A stretch of DNA of 34,484 bases from JBCCAG01 sp050331115 (GTDB taxonomy: Bacteria; Cyanobacteriota; Cyanobacteriia; CAKZMO01): positions 1 through 34,484 of the forward strand of contig JBHJHD010000136.1 of the NCBI GenBank assembly GCA_050331115.1, written 5' to 3'. Of this stretch, positions 1 to 7,885 are shown one piece after another (position 1 is the stretch's first letter; each line of letters starts with the position of its first letter). The notes under the pieces were generated by a model, which worked only from the letters and a program-made list of their open reading frames with translations, made no database searches and had not been told where the DNA came from. The translations under genes were made by a program, and so were the position numbers.

Positions 1-90
1 GCGGTCATCATCATACACCGAGATACCTAGAACAGCATTGGTGTCAGTGAACTGGCCGATCCAATCGGCGGAGTAAGCAGGATACGACAT
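1..90 (-). CDS. N-terminal 30 codons of an unidentified protein, cut by window edge
   Basis: An ATG on the minus strand opens a frame that runs without a stop to the left edge. The peptide begins MSYPAYSADWIGQFTDTNAV and ends in an acidic stretch (YDDDR). No signal peptide or family motif is recognisable in 30 residues. It lies 244 bases downstream of the penicillin-binding protein gene on the same strand. No clear ribosome-binding site is seen before the ATG, so the start is tentative. Function unknown. Confidence 0.4.
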   Translation of the reverse strand, partial: MSYPAYSADWIGQFTDTNAVLGISVYDDDR

Positions 91-334
91 GGGGGGTAAC
101 TTAGAGTGATCGATTGGGCCAAACGTGAGGGGGAGCCACGAATGAATGCGAATGCCGATCTTAAAGGCAGATCTGCCTTAGTCGACGGCACCCAATAAGC
201 CCCTGATGTGAAGGCGGCCGACGTCTGCTGACCTATCTCTAATGATGCTGCAACAGTTAATGCTGCAATAATGCTCCCCTTAGTCTAGCTTTAACAGACT
301 GGCTCTGGTACTCACAGGTGCCTTGAGCTTTGGG

Positions 335-2584
335 CTAGTAGGCAATTTGCGTCATGTAGTCACCCCAGAGTTGAGCGGCCTGGGCGCTGCTGCCCCCCGT
401 GGGGGTGTTGTCGTCATTGCCGAGCCAGACCCCCGTTATAACTGCCTGAGCTGGAATGTAGCCGACAAACCACGAGTCGACGTTGTCATTTGTCGTCCCC
501 GTTTTTCCCGCCTCGCCAGCGCCAATGTATGCCGACTGTCCCGTCCCGCCTTGGATAACGCCCTGGAGCAGCCCCGTCATCTGCGCCGCGAGCTCTGGTG
601 CGATCGCGGCGCGGACCGCGGCGGTGTCGCTGCTGTAGTCGTAGATCACGCGGCAGCTGCTGCGATCGCTGGCGTCACAGGTGCTGCCGTCTAGGACCCG
701 CTGAATCAGGTGGGGCCTCTGATAGACGCCGCCGTTAGCCAGGGTGGCAAACGCCCCGACCAGCTCCAGCAGCGTCACCTCGCTCTGCCCCAGGACCAGC
801 CCTGGCACGCGGCTCAGCTCCGAGCGAATGCCCAGCCGCTTGGCCATCTGGGCTACGGCATCGAGGCCGACATCCTGCGCTACCCGTAAGGCAATAACGT
901 TTTCTGAAAGGGCGAGGCCGTCATAAATGTTGAGCTGAGCCGCTCCCGTACGGCAGCCTTCGTAATATTGGCCCTGCCAGGTGAGCGGTGCGCAAGAATA
1001 GGCGGTGGCGGGTGAGATGCCCTGCTCTAGGGCCGCTAGGTAGGCAAAAACCTTGAAGGTGGAGCCGGGCTGCCTGAGGGCTTGGGTGGCCCGGTTAAAC
1101 TGGCTCTGCTCGTAGTCGCGCCCCCCCACCACCGCCAGCACGCCTCCGGTTTGGGTATTGAGGGTGGCTATTGCCCCCTGCGAGATGCCCAGCGCCGCTC
1201 CCGTATTGATCAAGTCTGTCTCTAGGGCAGCTTCCGCCGCTGACTGCACCGAAGCGGCCAGCGTACTCTCAACGATAAAGTTGCCTTCCTGGGCCAGCTC
1301 GCGCCCCAGCAGCGTTTCCAGCTCGTTGAACACCTGGGCGTAGAAATAGGGCGCTAGGGTGCCCCGCAGCTCTTCTAGGGCAGCCGGGTTGATGGTTAGC
1401 CGCGATCGCCGCGCCTCTTGGGCTTCTGCCGAACTCACCATGCCCAGCACCACCATGCGGTTGAGCACCCGATTGCGGTAGTCGATCGCCGACTCGTAAT
1501 CTTCGATGGGGTTGAAGCTGTTGGGAGCGGGCAGGATGCCCACCAGGGTAGCCGCTTCCGACAGCGTCAGCTCTCCCGCCGGTTTACCAAAGTAGAAGCG
1601 GGCCGCGTCCTCAAACCCGTAGTTGCCGTTGCCCAGATAGACCCGGTTGAGGTAGGTCAGCATCAGGGCATCTTTGCTGTAGAACGCCTCCATCTTCAGG
1701 GCGACGATCGCCTCCCGCAGCTTCCGGGCCGCCGAGTCCTCAGTCCCGACGTAATCCCGGAAAATGCTGCGCGCCAGCTGCTGGGTGAGCGTACTGCCCC
1801 CCTCGCGAATGCTGCCCCCCTGAATATTGGTCACTAGGGCTCTGAGAATCCCCAGCGGGTCTACCCCCAGATGCCAGTAGTAGCGGGAATCTTCCGAAGC
1901 AATTACCGCATCCTGCAGATACCGCGGATATTGGGAGAGCCGCACAAATACGATGTGGGCTTGGGTGGTCGCCTGGCGCAGGGGCGTCTCGCCGTCGCGG
2001 GCGTAGATGATCACCGGACCTTGCACCGACAGCGGCAGCGGCCTTACCGAAAATCGCTGCCACTCCACCAAAATCCCTAGGGCGATCAGCGCCGTCGCTC
2101 CCGTAAACCCATAGAGCCCGTAGCGCACCGCTTTCACATACCAGGGCGGTGGATTCTGGTACTTGAGCAGCACCGCGTCGGCTAGATCGGGTGGACCAAG
2201 GGTGAGGGTATCGCCGTGGCGCAGCGCTAGAGTCTTGATGCGGCGCTTGCCGATATAGACCCCGTTGGTAGACTTTTCATCGCGAATCGTGAAGTTATCG
2301 CCCGGCTGCTTGCTGTCTCGAACCAAAGAGCCATGCACCTGACTCACAATCGGGGTCTGCATGACGATGTCGCACTGCTTTGAGCTGCGGCCCACCAGAT
2401 AGCGATCGCCCAGCAGCGGATAGGCCCGTGCCTGGGGCATGTCGGCCTCCTGCACGAGCAGGTGGGGCACGCGGGCGTTGGGCTTAAGCGCCAGCCGAGA
2501 AAAATCAACGCGATCGCGGACGGCACCGATCGCCTGCGTCAGCGTATTAAGGAGCGTCTTAGGACGGTCGGGTGGAGGAGCCAT
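335..2584 (-). CDS. Class A penicillin-binding protein (PBP1A/1B type) with N-terminal FHA domain
   Basis: Bifunctional peptidoglycan synthase that polymerises lipid II and cross-links strands in the periplasm, 749 residues from the chosen start. In order: a cytoplasmic FHA phosphothreonine-binding domain at about 55-125 (YLVGRSS, then STNGVYI); one membrane helix at about 153-173; a GT51 transglycosylase domain at about 205-380 with catalytic Glu231 in EDSRYYWHLG and the GGSTLTQQ motif at 262-269; and a transpeptidase domain with nucleophile Ser508 in STFK, SEN at 560-562 and KTG at 694-696. All catalytic motifs are intact. The open frame extends upstream to 2836, but that extension overlaps another small gene and looks non-coding, so I chose the ATG at 2584. 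The FHA domain suggests control by Ser/Thr phosphorylation (inference). Confidence 0.93.
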   Translation of the reverse strand: MAPPPDRPKTLLNTLTQAIGAVRDRVDFSRLALKPNARVPHLLVQEADMPQARAYPLLGDRYLVGRSSKQCDIVMQTPIVSQVHGSLVRDSKQPGDNFTIRDEKSTNGVYIGKRRIKTLALRHGDTLTLGPPDLADAVLLKYQNPPPWYVKAVRYGLYGFTGATALIALGILVEWQRFSVRPLPLSVQGPVIIYARDGETPLRQATTQAHIVFVRLSQYPRYLQDAVIASEDSRYYWHLGVDPLGILRALVTNIQGGSIREGGSTLTQQLARSIFRDYVGTEDSAARKLREAIVALKMEAFYSKDALMLTYLNRVYLGNGNYGFEDAARFYFGKPAGELTLSEAATLVGILPAPNSFNPIEDYESAIDYRNRVLNRMVVLGMVSSAEAQEARRSRLTINPAALEELRGTLAPYFYAQVFNELETLLGRELAQEGNFIVESTLAASVQSAAEAALETDLINTGAALGISQGAIATLNTQTGGVLAVVGGRDYEQSQFNRATQALRQPGSTFKVFAYLAALEQGISPATAYSCAPLTWQGQYYEGCRTGAAQLNIYDGLALSENVIALRVAQDVGLDAVAQMAKRLGIRSELSRVPGLVLGQSEVTLLELVGAFATLANGGVYQRPHLIQRVLDGSTCDASDRSSCRVIYDYSSDTAAVRAAIAPELAAQMTGLLQGVIQGGTGQSAYIGAGEAGKTGTTNDNVDSWFVGYIPAQAVITGVWLGNDDNTPTGGSSAQAAQLWGDYMTQIAY

Positions 2585-2691
2585 AGGGAAAATACCGGGC
2601 GCGTACCGCCATTTTAAGGGTTGGACTGGGGGCTTGCCCCTAAATCGAGCCAGATATTGGGCCAGATAAACTACTGGAACTGAGGCCGTGC

Positions 2692-2874
2692 TCACCAGCG
2701 GCGGGTTCGCTGGATGATATCGATGATGGCGGCCCCTATGGTCGCGAGCAGCAGGAGCCACAGCAGCCCACCGGGGACAAAGGTCAGCAGCCCAAAACCG
2801 CGCCCAGCCCAGACCAAAAGCGTCAGACCGAGGCAAATAAGAAAGGCGGCTGTTTGGGGGACAGTTTTAAGCAT
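2692..2874 (-). CDS. Small membrane protein, 60 residues, unknown function
   Basis: The peptide MLKTVPQTAAFLICLGLTLL continues to a second hydrophobic stretch and ends in a basic tail (QRTRRW). Two hydrophobic segments at about residues 8-27 and 31-52 predict a helical hairpin with the charged C-terminus in the cytoplasm. It lies 107 bases upstream of the FHA-penicillin-binding protein on the same strand, so the two may be co-transcribed. I recognise no family. The hydrophobic pattern and charge arrangement favour real coding over the overlapping frame, which reads as an Arg/Trp/Pro-rich shadow. A role with the cell-wall synthase would be inference from position only. Confidence 0.65.
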   Translation of the reverse strand: MLKTVPQTAAFLICLGLTLLVWAGRGFGLLTFVPGGLLWLLLLATIGAAIIDIIQRTRRW

Positions 2875-3197
2875 AGAAACTCTGACTTATGCACAATAGC
2901 CTGGAAATTTACGGTGTAAATGATTACCTTTTATAGCTCAGTTAAAGCACACTTAAGTGTATCGACGGTGGCAGTGAAATGTCCATTTCAAGACAATTAA
3001 ATCATTCTGTGAAAAAGCTATACCTTAAGGTAGACCAGTGGAACAGAAGCTTATTCCAAACTTCATCCTAGAAATTACTTAGTTCACCAAGACTTTTCTA
3101 TCAGCTTGATATGGTTGTGTCGTAAGGTTCTAGATCTGGGTTTAATTTGGTCCCTCCATCTTCAGAATCATTTAGTCGCGATGAACGGTTAACTCCT
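2875..3197. promoter_or_regulatory. Divergent intergenic region with two operator-like inverted repeats
   Basis: This AT-rich gap separates the small membrane protein gene (minus) from the SRPBCC gene (plus). It holds a perfect 12-bp palindrome, ACACTTAAGTGT, at 2949-2960. Fifteen bases further on is an inverted repeat with TGAAAT and ATTTCA arms and a 4-base spacer (2975-2990). Such sites commonly bind dimeric regulators, but no factor can be assigned. I see no convincing promoter boxes and no small ORF here. Confidence 0.35.
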
Positions 3198-3767
3198 ATG
3201 ACAGCACTCACCGCTAACACAGCTCGTCCCGGTTCATTCGTATCTAGCTCAGCTTACTCTAAAGAGAGTTCTGCCCTTATCGGTGGAGACGTTCTGCTCC
3301 AAACCCACGACCACTCCGCTTGGGGTGGTGCCGTTACAGCCCAGATGTTTCTGCCACGGCATCGCAATGCCGTCTGGGAGCAAATCACCAACTACTCCCG
3401 GTGGGTTGAGTTTTTTCCGGATGTGGTTCGCAGTGAAGTGATTGGCGTCAGCCAGGGCAAGAAGCGCCTCTACCAGCTTGCCCGCAAGGCTTTCCTCTTC
3501 TTCAGCGCTGAGGCAGAAGTTCACCTGACCGTGGCCGAGCTCATGAACCAGACCAGCCAGCGGCTGCAGTTCATCATGGAGCGGGGCACCTTCAAAGATT
3601 TTTCCGCCACGCTAGATCTGCAGGACTATGGCGACGGCACCCTGCTCACGTATTCCGTCAAGGCGACCCCCAGCTTCCCGGTGCCCGGTGCCGTGATTCA
3701 GCAGGCCATGCGCCTCGACCTGCCCGCCAACATGCGGCAGATGCGTCGCGTCATCTGTGGCCGGTAG
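3198..3767 (+). CDS. SRPBCC-fold (polyketide cyclase/dehydrase-like) protein
   Basis: A 189-residue protein from the ATG at 3198. The frame also has a TTG at 3147, which I consider less likely. An N-terminal segment of about 40 Ser/Thr/Ala-rich residues leads into a START/SRPBCC-like domain with the typical pattern FLPRHRNAVWEQITNYSRW, then VEFFPDVVRSEVIG, and a C-terminal helix (PGAVIQQAMRLDLPANMRQM). These small lipid-binding-fold proteins are common in cyanobacteria and plants; some bind hydrophobic ligands or act in membrane or pigment metabolism, but the ligand here is unknown. No export signal is evident, unlike the second SRPBCC protein in the window (20726-21358, minus). Confidence 0.8.
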   Translation: MTALTANTARPGSFVSSSAYSKESSALIGGDVLLQTHDHSAWGGAVTAQMFLPRHRNAVWEQITNYSRWVEFFPDVVRSEVIGVSQGKKRLYQLARKAFLFFSAEAEVHLTVAELMNQTSQRLQFIMERGTFKDFSATLDLQDYGDGTLLTYSVKATPSFPVPGAVIQQAMRLDLPANMRQMRRVICGR

Positions 3768-3826
3768 CGCGCAGCGGGAGACCCACCGTACCGCTTTAAT
3801 GCCTCGCGCTGGGCTCCCCCGCCCAG

Positions 3827-3832
3827 TACAAT
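3827..3832 (+). promoter_or_regulatory. Candidate -10 box for the CSP41-like gene
   Basis: TACAAT lies 36 bases upstream of the ATG at 3869, giving a leader of about 30 bases that includes a purine-rich GGGGGAAGG ribosome-binding site. No good -35 hexamer is visible, so the assignment rests on the -10 match and spacing. Confidence 0.3.
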
Positions 3833-3868
3833 AGCTCCAGATCGAACTATCACTGTGGGGGAAGGCGC

Positions 3869-4798
3869 ATGCGGCTATTGGTTATGGGAGGCACTCGCTT
3901 CATCGGCTTGTACCTCGTGAGGCGACTGCTCGATCTCAACCACGAGGTCGTCCTGTTCAATCGCGGCAACATGCCGTCGCCAAGCCCGGATGTAAAGCAG
4001 ATTCACGGCGATCGCAAGGACGCTGAGCAGGTGGCGAAGCTGGCCGGCGAGCGATTCGACGCCGTCTTTGACAACAATGGCCGCAGCCTTAGCGATACCC
4101 AGATGCTTGTCGAGGCCCTTGACGGCGGCTTTCAGCAGCTCGTCTACGTCAGCTCCGCCGGGGTATACCCCAAGTCGGACCAAATGCCCCACGTTGAGGG
4201 GGATGCTATCGATCCCAAGAGTCGCCACTTCGGTAAGCATGAGACCGAGGAATACTTAGCCGCCCAAAAGATTCCCTTTACCTCCCTGCGGCCGGTCTAT
4301 ATCTACGGGCCGCAGAACTACAACGATGTGGAGGCCTGGTTCTTTGACCGCATTCTGCGCGATCGCCCCGTGCCCATCCCGGGCAACGGCATGCACCTCA
4401 CCCAGATGGGCCACGTCGATGACCTGGCGGCGGCGATGGTAGCCGCGCTGGGGTGCGAAAAAGCCCGTGGTCAAATCTATAACGTTTCGGGAGAGCGGGC
4501 GGTGACCTTCGACGGCTTGGCGCGGGCCTGCGCTCTAGCGGTGGGTAAGTCTCCCGAGGCGCTGCAGCTGGTGCACTACGATCCCAGCCAGTTCGACTTC
4601 GGCAAGCGCAAGGCATTCCCGCTCAGGGTTCAGCACTTCTTCACCGATATTCATAAGGCTCAGCAAGATCTGGGCTGGACGCCAGGCTACAGCCTGGTCT
4701 CTGGCCTTAAAGACTCACTCCAGCGCGACTACCTAGCCTCCGGTCGCGATAAAGCTGAGGTCGACTTCTCTCTAGATGAGATGATCTTGAGCGCCTAG
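3869..4798 (+). CDS. NAD-dependent epimerase/dehydratase of the CSP41 (chloroplast stem-loop-binding protein) type
   Basis: A 309-residue atypical short-chain dehydrogenase/reductase. The Rossmann glycine motif is at the N-terminus (MGGTRFIG, residues 6-13). SSAGVYPKSD at about 95-104 and the block SRHFGKHETEEYL resemble cyanobacterial and plastid CSP41 proteins. In plants CSP41 proteins bind and cleave stem-loop RNA and stabilise chloroplast transcripts; bacterial relatives are usually annotated as epimerases. The classical Tyr-x3-Lys pair is not evident: the position four before Lys in RHFGK is Arg. This fits a non-canonical member. A strong GGGGGAAGG precedes the ATG by about seven bases. 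Family is confident; substrate or RNA role is not shown by sequence. Confidence 0.82.
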   Translation: MRLLVMGGTRFIGLYLVRRLLDLNHEVVLFNRGNMPSPSPDVKQIHGDRKDAEQVAKLAGERFDAVFDNNGRSLSDTQMLVEALDGGFQQLVYVSSAGVYPKSDQMPHVEGDAIDPKSRHFGKHETEEYLAAQKIPFTSLRPVYIYGPQNYNDVEAWFFDRILRDRPVPIPGNGMHLTQMGHVDDLAAAMVAALGCEKARGQIYNVSGERAVTFDGLARACALAVGKSPEALQLVHYDPSQFDFGKRKAFPLRVQHFFTDIHKAQQDLGWTPGYSLVSGLKDSLQRDYLASGRDKAEVDFSLDEMILSA

Positions 4799-4814
4799 CC
4801 GAGGGTCTAACGCT

Positions 4815-5357
4815 CTAGCCCGGCGCTTCCGCCTGGGCTGAGGGCTGGGGCAGCACGTAGATGATGCCAGAAACTACCGTCAGCGCTACGGCACCCCAAA
4901 AGGCGATCGCCGCAATGGTGCTGCCCAAGGGGGGCAGCGGCGCGACCAAGAGGGCGATCGCCCCGATTTGGCTCACCGTTTTCAGCTTCCCCCAAATGTT
5001 GGCGCCGGTAATTTTGGGGCGACTGACCCGCCAGCCGGCAATGGCGAGCTCCCGGGCCAAAATAACGCTTACCCCCCAGGCGGGAACGCTGCCGAGCTCG
5101 ATCAGCGCCATCAGGACGCAGAGCACCAGCAGCTTATCCACCAGTGGATCTAAAAACTTGCCCAGATCGGTGACCTGATTGAATCTGCGGGCGACGTATC
5201 CATCTAGCCAGTCGGTGGCCGCCACCACCAGAAAAATTACAGCGCTCCACCAGCGGGCAGCCGGCGTGGGCTGCTGAAGCAAGACCAAGATGATGGGAAT
5301 GCCAATCAGCCTTGAGATTGTGATCCAGGTGGCAGGGGTGATCGCTGAAACAGCCAT
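4815..5357 (-). CDS. pgsA: CDP-diacylglycerol--glycerol-3-phosphate 3-phosphatidyltransferase
   Basis: Catalyses the committed step of phosphatidylglycerol synthesis, CDP-diacylglycerol plus glycerol-3-phosphate giving phosphatidylglycerophosphate, in the inner membrane. The 180-residue protein carries the full CDP-alcohol phosphotransferase signature: Asp52-Gly53, Ala56-Arg57, Gly66, Asp70 and Asp74 with exact spacing. Several hydrophobic segments flank it (about 12-27, 37-49, 76-92, 130-150, 152-170). Length is normal for the family. Phosphatidylglycerol is essential for photosystem assembly in cyanobacteria. It is convergent with the CSP41-like gene, 16 bases apart. Confidence 0.92.
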   Translation of the reverse strand: MAVSAITPATWITISRLIGIPIILVLLQQPTPAARWWSAVIFLVVAATDWLDGYVARRFNQVTDLGKFLDPLVDKLLVLCVLMALIELGSVPAWGVSVILARELAIAGWRVSRPKITGANIWGKLKTVSQIGAIALLVAPLPPLGSTIAAIAFWGAVALTVVSGIIYVLPQPSAQAEAPG

Positions 5358-5418
5358 AGCGTACCTTAGCGTACAGATTGTTCCTCATTGTGCCGCAGTA
5401 GCCACAGCAAGAAACCTG

Positions 5419-5817
5419 CTACAGGTTAGAGATTACGCTGAAGCGGTTCGTGGCCAGAAGACAATTCAGCGAGCCCATGATCTGGTCGACGCTGAAGGGC
5501 TTAATCAAATACTCGTCTACCCCAGCGCGATAGGCCATCCGCCGCTTATCGGGGTCGTCGTATGCGGTCATCATGACGATCAGGGCGCGATCGCACCACA
5601 TCCGCAGCCGTTCGCAGATGGCGAGTCCGGAGAGCTGAGGCAAGTTCCAGTCTAGGACCACGAGGTCAAACGGCTGAGCCATAAGCAGCTCTATTCCGGT
5701 CAGCCCGCTGTGGGCCATGGTGACGTCATATCCGGCGTCTTGAAATTCTAGGTAGAGGTATTGAGCAAGTTTGAATTCGTCCTCGATGAGCAGGACACGG
5801 GGTTGTTTGATAGACAT
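5419..5817 (-). CDS. Single-domain response regulator (CheY-like receiver)
   Basis: A 132-residue stand-alone receiver. The acidic pair is Glu12-Asp13 in LLIEDE, the phospho-acceptor is Asp56 in LVVLDWNLP, and the switch Thr84 and Lys106 (YLIKPF) are present, so it should be phosphorylatable. There is no output domain; such proteins act by protein contact or as phosphorelay intermediates. It lies upstream of pgsA on the same strand, 61 bases away. No kinase gene is adjacent; the nearest one in the window is about 9 kb away, so the partner is unknown. Confidence 0.9.
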   Translation of the reverse strand: MSIKQPRVLLIEDEFKLAQYLYLEFQDAGYDVTMAHSGLTGIELLMAQPFDLVVLDWNLPQLSGLAICERLRMWCDRALIVMMTAYDDPDKRRMAYRAGVDEYLIKPFSVDQIMGSLNCLLATNRFSVISNL

Positions 5818-5959
5818 GTTGTGGCGAAAATTAGGGTGGGATGGTGCTGGACCGCGATGGGGGCAGTGACTGCTCTCCTCGATTGCTTTTATCGTGGCCG
5901 AACAGGCTGAATCTTATCCAACGCCAGCCTGAGAAGACGCTAAGAATATGGGATTGGAG

Positions 5960-5973
5960 CCGCCAATTGGCGG
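5960..5973. promoter_or_regulatory. 14-bp perfect palindrome in a divergent intergenic region
   Basis: CCGCCAATTGGCGG reads identically on both strands. It lies about midway in the 299-base gap between the response regulator (minus) and the amidase-like gene (plus). The position and symmetry suggest an operator serving one or both genes. Nothing else clear was seen in 5818-6116. Confidence 0.35.
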
Positions 5974-6116
5974 TAGAAGTGGCTTAAGTACCAGAGGTCA
6001 AATAGGGAACTACAGCGAGAAGATATCAATCTGTAAATTGGTCACGCCGCTGAGCCATGGGTCAAACAACTCTTGCTACAGTCGGTAGATAAACGGCCTA
6101 ATTCTTCGAGTTACCT

Positions 6117-7529
6117 ATGAATGCTGCTGACCTTACCGCGCTGACCGCTCTAGAACAGGCACAGCTTATTCGTACCGGGCAAGTCTCTCCCCTTGACCTC
6201 ACCCAGCACTACCTCGATCGGATTGAGCGCATCGACGGTGGGGTCCATAGCTACGTCACGGTAATAGCAGAGCAGGCCCTTGACCAGGCGAGGTCCGCAA
6301 CAGAGTACCTAAGCTCAGCGTCAGATTTGCCCCCCTTCTTCGGGGTCCCCATCGCCGTCAAAGATCTCTTCCCAGTGGAGGGGGTGCGGTTTATGCTAGG
6401 CAGCGCCGCGCTCAAGGAGAATGTAGCGACGCATGACAGCGCCATTGTGGCTCACCTGAAGCGGGCTGGATTTACTATCCTAGGCAAGACGGCCACGCCA
6501 GAGCTGGGGACGCTGCCCTTCACTGAGCCCCCTGGCTTTCCGCCGACCCGCAACCCATGGAATCTCGACTATACGCCCGGCGGCGGCGCGGCGGCGGCGG
6601 TGGCGGCGGGGCTGTCTCCCCTGGCTCAGGGGTCTGACGGGGGTGGTGCTATCCGAGGGCCGGCGCACTGCTGCGGACTAGTCGGCATTAAGCCTGCTAG
6701 AGGGCGGGTGTCCGCCGCGCCGCTGGGCTACACCCCCGGCAGCATCACCACGGGTGGACCGCTGGCCCGCACGGTGGCGGACGCCGCGGCACTCCTGGAC
6801 GTTGTTGAGGGCTATGTCCCGGGTGACCCCTACTGGCTACCGTCTCCAAAGACCGCCTTTGAGGCGATCGCTCGCCGGGGTGCCCAGGGAGACCTCGCCC
6901 CTAAGCGCGTGGGCCTGATTACGGAATTTAAGGACGTCGGACCCACCCATCCAGACTGCTTAAAACCCATCCTTAGGACCGCAGGCCGCCTAGCGGCTTT
7001 AGGCCACAGCGTTGAGCCCGTCGATACAGAACTGCTGGGCTACTGCGACCTCATAGAGCCCTTCATGGCGGTGTTTCGCGCCGGCGTTGGTGCGGCGGAC
7101 ATACCGGCTGAGGCCCTTAGCCCAATGAATCAGTGGTTTTTGAGCCATCAGGACTCAGCAGGCGCGTTCCTAAAAGCCGAGTGGAAGATGCAAGGCTTTG
7201 CGCGCCGGCTGGTGAAGCAGCTAAGTCGCTTTGACGTGGTGCTGCTGCCGACCTATCTGCACCCAACCATTCGGGTGGGCGAATGGGCCGATCTAGAGCC
7301 AAAAGCCGTGCTCGATCGGGTTCTGAAGTGGATCTTCCCTTGCCCACTGTTCAACGCTGCGGGGCAGCCCGTAGTCAACCTGCCAATAGATTTCGATAGT
7401 AATGGTTTACCCGTGGGGGTGCAGCTGGTAGGTCGACCGGCGGATGAAGCGACTATTATTGCGATCGCCGCCCAGCTAGAGGCGGCACATCCATGGCCCC
7501 ACTGTTCTGGAATGTTTGAAGCTGCTTAA
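6117..7529 (+). CDS. Amidase-signature family protein lacking both catalytic serines
   Basis: A 470-residue protein that clearly belongs to the amidase signature family: FGVPIAVKDLF with Lys82, the block TPGGGAAAAVAAG at 153-165, GSDGGGAIRGPAHCCGLVG at 172-190, and the C-terminal LPIDFDSNGLPVGVQLVGRP. Active members hydrolyse amides with a Ser-cisSer-Lys triad. Only Lys82 remains here. The usual GGSSGG turn that carries the cis-Ser is shortened by four residues to GGG (155-157), and the nucleophile Ser of GGGSIR is Ala178. The frame is intact over normal length and both changes are in frame. I infer a non-hydrolytic homologue, or one with altered chemistry. The start is the ATG at 6117; its ribosome-binding site is weak. 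Confidence 0.88.
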   Translation: MNAADLTALTALEQAQLIRTGQVSPLDLTQHYLDRIERIDGGVHSYVTVIAEQALDQARSATEYLSSASDLPPFFGVPIAVKDLFPVEGVRFMLGSAALKENVATHDSAIVAHLKRAGFTILGKTATPELGTLPFTEPPGFPPTRNPWNLDYTPGGGAAAAVAAGLSPLAQGSDGGGAIRGPAHCCGLVGIKPARGRVSAAPLGYTPGSITTGGPLARTVADAAALLDVVEGYVPGDPYWLPSPKTAFEAIARRGAQGDLAPKRVGLITEFKDVGPTHPDCLKPILRTAGRLAALGHSVEPVDTELLGYCDLIEPFMAVFRAGVGAADIPAEALSPMNQWFLSHQDSAGAFLKAEWKMQGFARRLVKQLSRFDVVLLPTYLHPTIRVGEWADLEPKAVLDRVLKWIFPCPLFNAAGQPVVNLPIDFDSNGLPVGVQLVGRPADEATIIAIAAQLEAAHPWPHCSGMFEAA

Positions 7530-7660
7530 TAGAGCGACGGGGCTTAGCGGCCTACGGCCCTGGCATGATCGGTGATTTGACCCCCGAGGACATTGCGATC
7601 GCTAGATAAGTCGTCTAAAGTTAAAGAGAATATTAAATTAAGGGCATTCGCTACAATACT

Positions 7661-7885
7661 ATGCTTATTAATGCCTCAACCTTGCGGCTGGTCTGGACTG
7701 TGATTGAAAGCACGCCGACCAAAAATCTGCTCTCTCCATCGGACACGGCCCTGGTTTCAACCGTGGTTGAGCAAACTTCAGGTCAAACTTACCTCAGCGA
7801 GGATGAAATCAACTCACTTTCTAAGTACGTTCGCTCAAAGCTTTCGCTAATCCGAGATATCGCCGATACCCGCTGTTCTTGCTAA
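7661..7885 (+). CDS. Small conserved-looking protein, 74 residues, unknown function
   Basis: The peptide has a middle segment LLSPSDTALVSTVVEQTSGQ and a helical C-terminal part (EDEINSLSKYVRSKLSLIRD) ending in Cys-Ser-Cys. It is soluble and probably mostly helical. I recognise no named family. TACAAT at 7652-7657 lies only three bases before the ATG; if that is a true -10 box, translation must start further downstream or the mRNA is effectively leaderless. Its stop overlaps the stop of the convergent fasciclin gene. Confidence 0.6.
   Translation: MLINASTLRLVWTVIESTPTKNLLSPSDTALVSTVVEQTSGQTYLSEDEINSLSKYVRSKLSLIRDIADTRCSC

Noticed and set aside
1..90. Idea that the left-edge partial gene is the missing 5' end of the right-edge RTX gene on a circular molecule
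   Set aside because: The strands agree, but joining the ends puts the frames out of register by one base, and the RTX side contains stop codons; there is no terminal overlap visible.
2585..2836. N-terminal 84-residue extension of the penicillin-binding protein
   Set aside because: It is rich in Arg, Trp, Pro and Ala without domain character and overlaps a more convincing 60-residue membrane protein in another frame; the ATG at 2584 leads directly into the expected cytoplasmic region.
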